Counted from the first letter of the stretch, positions 1-5,829 are shown. The stretch: DNA of 5,851 nucleotides from Pseudomonadota bacterium (GCA_023423235.1 JAFAFY010000269.1:1-5851), one strand, 5' to 3'. The notes: generated by a model not told the origin, from the sequence alone. A program made the numbers and translations.

Positions 1-66
1 AAGTGAAACGTACACGCGCCGATGGTAGTGTGCAGCTAGCATGCGAGAGTAGGTCATCGCCAGGGT
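1..66 (+). rRNA. rrf: 5S ribosomal RNA, 3' half (cut by window edge)
   Basis: This is the 3' part of a 5S rRNA, a structural RNA of the large ribosomal subunit; its 5' half lies outside the window. The sequence shows the conserved blocks AAGTGAAACG (1-10), GCGCCGATGGTAGTGTG (17-33, with its usual spacing) and GCGAGAGTAGG (43-53), then the closing strand of helix I ending in CGCCAGG (58-64). The variable arm at 28-44 folds as GTGTGC/GCATGC around the loop AGCTA. It keeps the wobble pairs seen at this place in other gammaproteobacterial 5S RNAs, although the arm is slightly shorter than in Escherichia coli. The exact mature 3' end, about 64-67, is estimated from where helix I should close. A strong terminator follows at once, so this is the distal end of an rRNA operon. 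Confidence 0.95.
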
Positions 67-74
67 CTTTACCC

Positions 75-108
75 AAAACCCCCCGCCGGATCCCGGTGGG
101 GGGTTTTT
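75..108 (+). terminator. Intrinsic terminator of the rRNA operon
   Basis: A GC-rich hairpin has six C (79-84) pairing with six G (98-103). The stem continues inward through a G-T wobble (85/97) and CCG/CGG (86-88 with 94-96), leaving a small GATCC loop (89-93). It is flanked by AAAA (75-78) and TTTTT (104-108). The A and T tracts can also pair, so it might work weakly in both directions, but it stands just after the 5S RNA and must mainly end the rRNA transcript. Confidence 0.93.
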
Positions 109-265
109 CTTTGCGCCAAGCAATGACCGGAATGGCGAAAGCTGCGGCAATGTCAGCGTGTGATGGCCGCTGCCGCGGCGCGTCCGATGCCGGATCCGGG
201 GATGGAGCGCAGTTGTCGGTACGTCAGTGTGCCTGCAGGGCTCGCCGCCAGCCCCTGCGTTGCGG

Positions 266-271
266 GACAAT
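266..271 (+). promoter_or_regulatory. Possible -10 element for pyrB
   Basis: GACAAT resembles a -10 hexamer and would start RNA about 20 bases before the pyrB ATG. No convincing -35 hexamer lies 16-18 bases upstream. The 155 bases between the rRNA terminator and this point show no gene, tRNA or other clear signal. A leader this short would leave no room for an attenuator. This is a weak call based on sequence similarity alone. Confidence 0.25.
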
Positions 272-299
272 GGCGGTACTTCCCGGATTCCAGAGTGCG

Positions 300-1232
300 A
301 TGAGCCAGCAGATCGATTCCCAGGGGCGGCTCCGGCACCTGTTGACACTCGAGGGGCTGCCGCGCGGGCAGTTGCTGGCATTGCTGGACCGGGCGCAGGC
401 CATCCGCGATGGCGAGATGACGAGCCGGGTCTTGGCTGGGACTGCCGTGTGCACCTTGTTCTTCGAGCCCTCGACGCGCACGCGGCTGAGCTTCCAGCGT
501 GCGGCGCAGCGGCTGTGCGCAGACGTGCTGGGGTTCGACGCTTCGACGTCTTCCACCACCAAGGGCGAAACCGCGCTCGATACCTTGAAAAACATCGAGG
601 CCATGGGCGTGCGCGGCTTCGTCGTGCGGCATTCGGGCGACGGTGAAGTCGCTGCGCTGGCCGCTGCGGCGGCGCCGGGAACGGCGCTGGTCAACGCCGG
701 CGATGGCCGCAATGCGCATCCGACCCAGGGCCTGCTCGACATGCTCAGCCTGCGGCAGGCGAAAGGAACGGATTTCGCTGGCCTGAAGGTCGTCATCGTC
801 GGCGACGTCCGGCATTCGCGCGTGGCGCGCAGCGATCTGCATGCGTTGCGCACGCTGGGTGTGGGCGAGATCCGGGTCTGCGGACCGGCGGCGCTGTTGC
901 CCGATGACGCGACCCTGGCCGGCTGCACGGTTTCGCACGATCTGGACGCGGCGATCGAAGGCGTTGACGCGGTGATGATGCTGCGCCTGCAGCGCGAACG
1001 CATGAGCGAAGGCCTGGTGGATTCGCTCGACGACTACCATCGCGACTACGGTCTCGATGCGCGCCGGTTGCGGCGCGCCGCCAGCGACGCGGTAGTGCTG
1101 CATCCCGGGCCGATGAACCGTGGTGTCGAGATCGACGACGATGTCGCCGATGGCCCGCAGTCGATGATCCTGCAGCAGGTCGCAAACGGGGTGGCGGTGC
1201 GCATGGCGGTGCTGGAAGCGCTGTTGGCCTGA
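300..1232 (+). CDS. pyrB: Aspartate carbamoyltransferase, catalytic chain
   Basis: This enzyme joins carbamoyl phosphate to L-aspartate to form N-carbamoyl-L-aspartate in the cytoplasm, the first committed step of de novo pyrimidine synthesis. The 310-residue product has the usual length of a catalytic chain. It carries the carbamoyl-phosphate motif FFEPSTRTR (54-62), the 80s loop ASTSSTTKGET (81-91), HPTQ (140-143), GDVRHSR (168-174), the aspartate-binding LRLQRER (228-234) and the closing loop HPGPMNRG (268-275). Every active-site motif is intact. The frame stays open upstream into the 5S gene, but that part has no family similarity. The ATG at 300 gives the N-terminus ending in DSQGRLRHLLTLEGLP that I expect from xanthomonad homologues. 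No clear Shine-Dalgarno sequence precedes it. No pyrI regulatory chain or pyrC-type dihydroorotase is next to it; the downstream neighbour is an amino acid permease. An ornithine carbamoyltransferase is excluded by the aspartate-type motifs. Confidence 0.96.
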   Translation: MSQQIDSQGRLRHLLTLEGLPRGQLLALLDRAQAIRDGEMTSRVLAGTAVCTLFFEPSTRTRLSFQRAAQRLCADVLGFDASTSSTTKGETALDTLKNIEAMGVRGFVVRHSGDGEVAALAAAAAPGTALVNAGDGRNAHPTQGLLDMLSLRQAKGTDFAGLKVVIVGDVRHSRVARSDLHALRTLGVGEIRVCGPAALLPDDATLAGCTVSHDLDAAIEGVDAVMMLRLQRERMSEGLVDSLDDYHRDYGLDARRLRRAASDAVVLHPGPMNRGVEIDDDVADGPQSMILQQVANGVAVRMAVLEALLA

Positions 1233-1235
1233 GCA

Positions 1236-1251
1236 CCGCGCCCACGCGCGG
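1236..1251 (+). other. GC hairpin just after pyrB
   Basis: CCGCGC (1236-1241) and GCGCGG (1246-1251) are perfect inverted repeats around CCAC, starting four bases after the pyrB stop. There is no T tract after the stem, so this is not a standard intrinsic terminator. It could be a 3' end stabiliser or a chance feature of GC-rich DNA. Confidence 0.3.
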
Positions 1252-1263
1252 CGCGCAAGCGGG

Positions 1264-1269
1264 TATCGT
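1264..1269 (+). promoter_or_regulatory. Possible -10 element for the permease gene
   Basis: TATCGT stands 27 bases before the permease ATG, about the same distance as the -10-like element before pyrB. No -35 hexamer is evident at the proper spacing. The element hints that the permease has its own promoter and is not only read through from pyrB. The support is weak. Confidence 0.2.
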
Positions 1270-1296
1270 GCCGGATTCACCGTACCGGCCGTCTCG

Positions 1297-2691
1297 ATGC
1301 AGTCTTCCCGCCCCACCGATTCCGCAGTTTCCGCGCCCCATGCGCATCCCGCGATGGCGCAGGCGCTGAAGCCACGCCAGCTGGTGATGATGGGATTGGG
1401 GAGCGCGATCGGCGCTGGCCTGTTCCTGGGCTCGGGCGTCGGTGTGCAGGCTGCGGGCCCGGCGGTGCTGCTGTCCTATCTGGTCGCCGGTGCGCTGGTG
1501 ATCGTGGTGATGCAGGCGCTGGGCGAGATGGCGGCAGCGAAGCCCGCCAGCGGCGCATTCTCGGTATACGCGGCGGATGCGCTCGGGCCGACCGCAGGCG
1601 CGACCGTCGGCTGGTTGTGGTGGCTGCAGGTCGTGATCGTGATTGCCGCCGAAGCGGTCGGCGCCGCGGGCTTGCTGGCGACCATCTGGCCGTCGATCTC
1701 GGTGCCGGGACTGACGCTGGCCTTCATGGTCGTGTTCACCGCGATCAACCTGCTGGGCGTGCGCCATTTCGGGGAGTTCGAGTTCTGGTTCGCGATCCTC
1801 AAGGTACTGGCGATCATCGCGTTCATCGCGATCGGCGTGCTGCTGCTGTGCGGCCTGCTGCCGCAGGTGGCCTCACCGGGACTGGCGAATTTCCACGAGA
1901 ACGGCGGCTTCGCCCCGCGCGGCCTGGCGGGCGTCGGTGCGGCGTTGCTGGTGGTGGTGTTCGCCTTCGGCGGGACCGAGATCGTCGCCATCGCCGCCGC
2001 GGAAACCGACGATCCGGCGCGCAGCATCGCGCGCGCGATCCGCACCGTGGCCTGGCGCATCCTGGTGTTCTACATCGGTTCGCTGACGGTCATCGTCGCC
2101 GTGGTGCCTTGGGACAGTCCGGCGCTGGCGTCGCCGTTCGCCGCGGTGCTGGAGATCGCGCGCATTCCCGGCGCGGCCACCGCGATCACCCTGGTCGCGG
2201 TGATCGCGCTGCTGTCCGCGCTCAATGCCAACCTCTACGGGGCCTCGCGGATGATCTGGTCGCTGGCGCGCCGCAACGAGGCACCGGCGCTACTGGGCCG
2301 CAGCAACCGGCGTGCGGTGCCGGTGGTCGCAGTGCTGGCCAGTGTGTCGTTCGGATTCGTCGCCGCCGGACTGGAGCTGCTGTATCCGCAACGGGTGTTG
2401 CCGGTGCTGCTCAACATCGTGGGCGCCACCTGCCTGCTGGTATGGACGATGGCACTGGTCTCGCAACTGGTGCTGCGTCGTCGCGCGGATCGCAACGGTA
2501 TCCAGCTGCCATTCCGCATGCGTACCTTTCCGTTGCCGACGGTGGCCGCGCTGGCGATCCTGGCGCTGATCTTCGCGATGCTGGTGGCCTCGCCGGTCAC
2601 CCGCGTGCAGTTCCTCTCGATGGCGGCGCTGACGATGAGCATCTACATCGTCAGCGCGCTGGCGCGGCACCTGCGCGCAGCGCGGGTCTGA
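1297..2691 (+). CDS. APC-superfamily amino acid permease
   Basis: This inner-membrane protein of 464 residues has about 12 hydrophobic segments and probably imports an amino acid by proton symport. The first membrane segment carries the signature GSAIGAGLFLGSG (35-47), whose unwound glycines contact the substrate backbone in this superfamily. Segment 6 carries FAFGGTEIVAIAAAE (222-236), followed by the loop DDPARSIARAIRTV, typical of the AAT-type branch (GabP, ProY, AroP, CycA relatives). A second hallmark is LSALNANLYGASRMIWSLARRNEAP (306-330). A polar N-terminus of about 25 residues is unremarkable. The ATG at 1297 is the most upstream start that fits. An in-frame ATG at 1354 (residue 20) would also give a complete transporter, and neither start has a good ribosome site. 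The substrate cannot be read from the sequence. The gene lies 64 bases after pyrB on the same strand and converges on the hydrolase gene. Confidence 0.9.
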   Translation: MQSSRPTDSAVSAPHAHPAMAQALKPRQLVMMGLGSAIGAGLFLGSGVGVQAAGPAVLLSYLVAGALVIVVMQALGEMAAAKPASGAFSVYAADALGPTAGATVGWLWWLQVVIVIAAEAVGAAGLLATIWPSISVPGLTLAFMVVFTAINLLGVRHFGEFEFWFAILKVLAIIAFIAIGVLLLCGLLPQVASPGLANFHENGGFAPRGLAGVGAALLVVVFAFGGTEIVAIAAAETDDPARSIARAIRTVAWRILVFYIGSLTVIVAVVPWDSPALASPFAAVLEIARIPGAATAITLVAVIALLSALNANLYGASRMIWSLARRNEAPALLGRSNRRAVPVVAVLASVSFGFVAAGLELLYPQRVLPVLLNIVGATCLLVWTMALVSQLVLRRRADRNGIQLPFRMRTFPLPTVAALAILALIFAMLVASPVTRVQFLSMAALTMSIYIVSALARHLRAARV

Positions 2692-2746
2692 GCGCGAGCG
2701 TATCGATCTGTCGCGCCGGGCGCCGGGCGCAGCAGGGGCGGTGTGC

Positions 2747-3592
2747 TCAGCGACGCTGCGCGAACAGCCACGGCCACAGCGCCGGCGTCGCGTAGGCCGG
2801 GTCCCAGCTGTTGTGGTTGGCGTCGGGGAATTCGGTGTAGCGGGTGTCGGCGCCTGCGCGCAGCAGTGCGGCGTGCATCCTGCGCGACTGCGCAGGCGGC
2901 ACGATGTCGTCGCGCGCACCATGGAAAATCCAGCTCGGGATCGCGCGCAGGCGCTCCGCGGCATCGGCAAAAGGGTCCGGCGCGGCACGGGTGGCCTCGA
3001 CCTGCAGGCTGTCGAGGTCGGGACGGGTGCCGGGCGGGGTGATGCCGCCGCAGACCGGCACCAGCGCGGCGAAGCGCGCCGGCTCGCGCAGGGCCAGCGA
3101 CCAGGTGCCGTAGCCGCCGCGCGACATGCCGGTGAGCGTGGTGCGGGCGCGGTCGCCGTCGAATTCGGCGGTCGCGGCATCGAGCGTCGCCAGTGCCATC
3201 GTCGCGGTATCGCCCTCCCAGGATTCGCCTGCCGGCGATTGCGGAAACACCACCAGTGCCGGGAAGTCGGATACGTGCGCGCGGACGTAGGGACCGAGCC
3301 CGGCGCGGGTCTGCCGGTCGCCGTCGTCGCCGCGTTCGCCCGAGCCATGCAGGAACAGCACCACCGGCAACGGTCGCGGGAAACGCGCGGCAGGAACGAA
3401 CACCTGATAGGCGTAGGTGCGCCCGGCGACGTCGATCCGCCGGCGCACGAAGCGGCCGGATGCGGCGGCGGTCGCAGTGTCCGGCGCACCAGCCGGCAAC
3501 GAGCGGCAGCCGGCCAGCCACGCGGCGCCGCCGGCCAGGGCCAGGGCTTGCAGCAGGCGCCGCCGGGCCGGGGATTCGGGAGGTTGGGGCAT
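2747..3592 (-). CDS. Exported alpha/beta-hydrolase lipoprotein (esterase-like)
   Basis: The 281-residue product looks like a secreted serine hydrolase of the carboxylesterase / PHB-depolymerase-like / prolyl-oligopeptidase-related group. The N-terminus has consecutive arginines and a hydrophobic stretch (RRRLLQALALAGG, 10-22), then a lipobox LAGC with Cys29 as the likely lipid site. RRxLL also fits a twin-arginine signal. The mature domain has an oxyanion-type HGSG (82-85), the nucleophile elbow GMSRGG with Ser157, Asp228 in HGARDDIVP and His260 in DANHNSWD, so the triad is complete. The ATG at 3592 is chosen because GAGGAG lies eight bases before it. An upstream in-frame ATG at 3625 overlaps the previous stop as ATGA but lacks such a site and would add 11 residues before the signal. 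It is the last gene of the minus-strand cluster, 29 bases after the CSD-DUF1294 gene. The natural ester or peptide substrate is unknown. Confidence 0.88.
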   Translation of the reverse strand: MPQPPESPARRRLLQALALAGGAAWLAGCRSLPAGAPDTATAAASGRFVRRRIDVAGRTYAYQVFVPAARFPRPLPVVLFLHGSGERGDDGDRQTRAGLGPYVRAHVSDFPALVVFPQSPAGESWEGDTATMALATLDAATAEFDGDRARTTLTGMSRGGYGTWSLALREPARFAALVPVCGGITPPGTRPDLDSLQVEATRAAPDPFADAAERLRAIPSWIFHGARDDIVPPAQSRRMHAALLRAGADTRYTEFPDANHNSWDPAYATPALWPWLFAQRR

Positions 3593-3599
3593 CGTCGGG

Positions 3600-3606
3600 T
3601 CTCCTC
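3600..3606 (-). promoter_or_regulatory. Strong Shine-Dalgarno site for the hydrolase
   Basis: On the minus strand GAGGAGA lies in the 29-base gap after the CSD-DUF1294 stop, eight bases before the ATG at 3592. It is the only textbook ribosome site I see for a gene in this window. It decides the start against the ATG at 3625 that overlaps the upstream stop. Confidence 0.75.
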
Positions 3607-3621
3607 GCGTTGCGCTTGCGC

Positions 3622-4272
3622 TCATGCGGCAAGCCACAGGGCCAGGGCCAGCACGTGCAGCACCGCCATCGCCCAGAACACCATACGGTATCCGCGCTTG
3701 GCGCTTTTGTGGCGCAGCCTGCGTTGCGCCAGCCACGCGGCGGGCCAGCCGCCGAGCAGTTCGAGCAGGTGCAGGTGCGCTTCGGGCGTGCGCCAGCGCC
3801 CGGTCCGCGCCGCGCGCTTGTCCAGCGCGTAGGCGGCAAAGGTCAGCAGGTTGAGGGCGAGCAGGGCAGGCAGGATTCCGAGTGGCAGGCGGCTGGCATG
3901 GATCGCCCAGGCGATCAGGGCACCCCATGCGGCGAGGAGCAGTGAGATCGCCGCGCCGCCTGCAGCCCGATTGCCGGCGGGCGCGCGTTTCGCCCGCTGC
4001 GCCCGCGTCGCTGACGACGGTCGCGATCCGGATCGCTGTGCCGCCGTGGCCGCGCGCACCACACTGCCGGCACGCCAGCGGCCATCGGCCTGGCGCGCGG
4101 GCGCAAAGCGCACCAGCTCGCCGGCTTCCGGGCGGCGTCCGGCCTGGGCGTAGTCGCGGATGTGGAAGAACAGCCGGTCGGGGCCGGCGCCGGCATCGAC
4201 CGGGACGATGAAGCCGTAGCCGCGGTCGTCGTGCCACTCGACGACTTTTCCCGGCTGCGACGATGCCCGCAT
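3622..4272 (-). CDS. Cold-shock-domain and DUF1294 membrane protein
   Basis: The product has 216 residues in three parts. Residues 7-73 form a cold-shock (OB-fold) domain with RNP1-like GYGFI (18-22), RNP2-like LFFHI (34-38) and Trp13; these aromatic positions bind single-stranded nucleic acid in cold-shock proteins. Residues 75-105 are a basic, low-complexity Arg/Ala/Ser linker. Residues 107-216 are a DUF1294 domain with about three or four hydrophobic segments. Its hallmark pattern is YALDKRAA (148-155), GRWRTPE (158-164), LELLGGWPAAW (170-180) and RHKSAKRGYRMVFW (187-200). The architecture is a known one of unknown function. By inference, the protein presents an RNA-binding domain at the cytoplasmic face of the inner membrane. 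The gene starts 13 bases after mgtE. A GAGG overlapping the mgtE stop codon, 11 bases before the ATG, may serve as a loosely spaced ribosome site. Confidence 0.9.
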   Translation of the reverse strand: MRASSQPGKVVEWHDDRGYGFIVPVDAGAGPDRLFFHIRDYAQAGRRPEAGELVRFAPARQADGRWRAGSVVRAATAAQRSGSRPSSATRAQRAKRAPAGNRAAGGAAISLLLAAWGALIAWAIHASRLPLGILPALLALNLLTFAAYALDKRAARTGRWRTPEAHLHLLELLGGWPAAWLAQRRLRHKSAKRGYRMVFWAMAVLHVLALALWLAA

Positions 4273-4285
4273 CTGCGCGCGTGCC

Positions 4286-5647
4286 TCAGCGCAGCATGAT
4301 GACGGTGGCCAGCCCGAGAAAGCTGAAGAAGCCCATGACGTCGGTCACCGCGGTGACCACCACGGTGCCGGCGACGGCCGGGTCGACATGCATGCGCTTG
4401 AGCAGCAGCGGCAACAGCACGCCCGCAAGCGCCGCCGAGCAGAAATTGATGATCATCGCGGCCGCGATCACCAGCGACAGTACCCAGTCGTGGAACCAGA
4501 CCAGTGCGATGGTGCCGACCAGGCCGCCGATCAGCACGCCGTTGATCAGGGCCACCCGCAGTTCCTTCCACAGCAGGATGCGGGCGTTGCTGGCGCCCAC
4601 CTGGCCCAGCGCCAGGCCGCGCACCATCAGCGTCAGCACCTGGACCGCAGCGTTGCCGCCGATGCCGGCGACGATCGGCATCAGCACCGCCAGCGCGACG
4701 ATCCGCTCGATGGTGCCTTCGAAACGGCTGATCACCGTGGCGGCGAGGAACGCGGTGGCCAGGTTGATGCCCAGCCAGACCACGCGGCCACGCACCGCGC
4801 GCCGGATGGGCGAGAACAGGTCTTCCTCCTCGTCGAGGCCGGCCGCGCCCAGCGCCTGGTGCTCGGCCTGGTCGCGGATGATGTCGACCACGTCGTCGAT
4901 GGTGATGCGCCCCAGCAGGATGTTGCCGTCGTCGACCACCGGCGCGGAGACCCAGTCGTGGTCGGAGAACTGCCGCGCCACGCCCTCGGCGGATTCGTTG
5001 ACGTGGATCGCGGTCAGGGTGTCGTCGATCAGCTGGTTGACCGCGGTCCCGGGATCGCGCGTGACCAGGTCCTGCAGTGCCACCCAGCCCATCAGCTGGT
5101 GGCGGCGGTTGACCACGTACAGGTGGTCGGTGTGGTCGGGCAGTTCGCCGCGCAGGCGCAGGTAGCGCAGCACCACGTCGACCGTGGTATCGGCGCGCAC
5201 CGTCACCACGTCGGGATTCATCAGGCGGCCGGCGCTGTCCTCGGGATACGAGAGCACCTGCTCCAGGCGCTCGCGGTTCTCGCGGTCCATGGCCCGCAGC
5301 ACCTCGTCGATGACCGCGTCGGGCAGGTCCTCGACCAGGTCGGCGAGGTCGTCGATGTCGAGATCCTCGACGGCTGCGACGATCTCGTCGGTGTCCATGT
5401 CCGCGAGCAGGCTCTCGCGCACCTCGTCGCCGACGTGGACCAGCACCTCGCCGTCGTCCTCGGCGTCGACCAGCCCCCACACGACCATGCGCTTGTCGTG
5501 CGGCAGCGATTCGAGCAGGTTGCCGATCTCGGCCGGCGCCAGGGTGTTGACCAGTCGCCGCACCGGCCCAAGGCGGCCGCTGTCGAGCGCGTCGGACAGC
5601 AGGCGCAACTGGCGCGCGGTCTTGTCGTGGCGGACGGCTTCGGCCAT
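4286..5647 (-). CDS. mgtE: MgtE-family magnesium transporter
   Basis: MgtE is a homodimeric, Mg2+-gated channel of the inner membrane that imports Mg2+ and closes when cytoplasmic Mg2+ is high. The 453-residue product matches the usual length. It has an acidic MgtE N domain (about 15-135, with runs such as AAVEDLDIDDLADLVEDLPD), two CBS domains (about 139-200 and 205-262), a connecting plug-helix region (about 263-285) and a five-segment membrane domain (286-453). Pore features are PIVAGIGGNAAVQVLTLMVRG (324-344) and Asp436 in TAVTDVMGFF, which lines up with the Mg2+-binding Asp of segment 5 in the Thermus protein. I choose the ATG at 5647 because MAEAVRHDKTARQLRLL is the N-terminus I remember for xanthomonad homologues. 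An in-frame GTG at 5704 would add 19 residues from within a hairpin. No Shine-Dalgarno site precedes the ATG. It is the first gene of the minus-strand cluster. Confidence 0.95.
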   Translation of the reverse strand: MAEAVRHDKTARQLRLLSDALDSGRLGPVRRLVNTLAPAEIGNLLESLPHDKRMVVWGLVDAEDDGEVLVHVGDEVRESLLADMDTDEIVAAVEDLDIDDLADLVEDLPDAVIDEVLRAMDRENRERLEQVLSYPEDSAGRLMNPDVVTVRADTTVDVVLRYLRLRGELPDHTDHLYVVNRRHQLMGWVALQDLVTRDPGTAVNQLIDDTLTAIHVNESAEGVARQFSDHDWVSAPVVDDGNILLGRITIDDVVDIIRDQAEHQALGAAGLDEEEDLFSPIRRAVRGRVVWLGINLATAFLAATVISRFEGTIERIVALAVLMPIVAGIGGNAAVQVLTLMVRGLALGQVGASNARILLWKELRVALINGVLIGGLVGTIALVWFHDWVLSLVIAAAMIINFCSAALAGVLLPLLLKRMHVDPAVAGTVVVTAVTDVMGFFSFLGLATVIMLR

Positions 5648-5663
5648 GGGTGAGCGGTCGCGG

Positions 5664-5756
5664 CTAGCGGACGCAGTCCAGGTGTCTGCTGCGATCGCGA
5701 ACACCCGGCCAGGGATCAGCGGGCCGGAGGTTCGCGAGCCATTGCAGTTGCGCCAT
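5664..5756 (-). CDS. Possible 30-codon leader peptide upstream of mgtE
   Basis: An ATG at 5756 opens a 30-codon frame that ends in TAG at 5664, 16 bases before the mgtE start. The peptide begins MAQLQWLANL and has three prolines close together in RPADPWPG (11-18). That stretch is encoded inside the stem-loop at 5695-5737. Ribosome movement over this frame would therefore melt the hairpin, and termination near the mgtE ATG, which lacks its own ribosome site, could couple the two. There is only a weak AGG before the ATG. Frames of this length are common by chance in GC-rich DNA, so it is a candidate only. Confidence 0.2.
   Translation of the reverse strand: MAQLQWLANLRPADPWPGVRDRSRHLDCVR
5695..5737 (-). 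promoter_or_regulatory. Long two-part hairpin in the mgtE leader
   Basis: Perfect 8-base arms TCGCGAAC (5695-5702) and GTTCGCGA (5730-5737) enclose a 2x2 internal loop. Inside this, 6-base arms CCGGCC (5705-5710) and GGCCGG (5722-5727) close an 11-base loop. It lies 48 bases before the mgtE ATG, in the leader. No T tract follows on the minus strand, so it is not a plain terminator. An outer CTGC/GCAG pairing (5689-5692 with 5744-5747) could extend it. CGCAG at 5672-5676 competes for the same strand (5689-5693), giving two exclusive folds. Regulation of mgtE is an inference from its position. Confidence 0.5.
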
Positions 5757-5781
5757 GGACGGCAGCCTGTGGTGTGGTTCC

Positions 5782-5802
5782 GTCGCGACGCGAAGACGCG
5801 AC
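5782..5802 (-). other. Short hairpin near the 5' end of the mgtE leader
   Basis: GTCGCG (5782-5787) and CGCGAC (5797-5802) are inverted repeats around a nine-base loop. They lie just downstream of the -10-like element on the minus strand. A shorter CGCG/CGCG pairing around AAGA (5789-5800) competes with it. The stem is short and GC-rich, so it could be chance. Confidence 0.25.
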
Positions 5803-5823
5803 AGCGCAGGGATGCGTGCGCGC

Positions 5824-5829
5824 ATTATC
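5824..5829 (-). promoter_or_regulatory. Possible -10 element for the mgtE cluster
   Basis: On the minus strand GATAAT stands out as an AT-rich hexamer in GC-rich sequence. It would start RNA near 5817, giving a leader of about 170 bases before the mgtE ATG. The -35 position falls at the window edge, so it cannot be judged. It is the best promoter-like hexamer for this cluster, by eye only. Confidence 0.3.

Noticed and set aside
3..299. An N-terminal extension of the pyrB frame by 99 codons, back into the 5S region
   Set aside because: It would translate the 5S rRNA and the terminator. The extension has no family similarity, and family length fits the ATG at 300.
153..1316. Long reading frame antisense to pyrB (387 codons)
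   Set aside because: It is a GC-bias shadow. The product is Arg/His-rich with no domain, and the opposite strand carries an intact enzyme with all its motifs.
2713..2730. GCGCC/GGCGC inverted repeat as a bidirectional terminator between the convergent genes
   Set aside because: The stem is only five base pairs and there is no T tract on either side.
3623..3625. Upstream start for the hydrolase at 3625, overlapping the CSD-DUF1294 stop as ATGA
   Set aside because: The strong GAGGAG site eight bases before the ATG at 3592, and the placement of the signal peptide near the N-terminus, favour 3592.
3915..5480. Long minus-strand frame overlapping mgtE in another frame (521 codons), and a plus-strand frame at 4388-5653 (421 codons)
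   Set aside because: Both are low-complexity translations (Arg/Gly-rich and Gln/His/Val-rich) of an intact mgtE region and show no recognisable domain.
5702..5704. GTG start for mgtE at 5704, adding 19 residues
   Set aside because: It has no ribosome site, it lies inside the leader hairpin, and the extra residues are not typical of the family. The ATG at 5647 gives the expected N-terminus.
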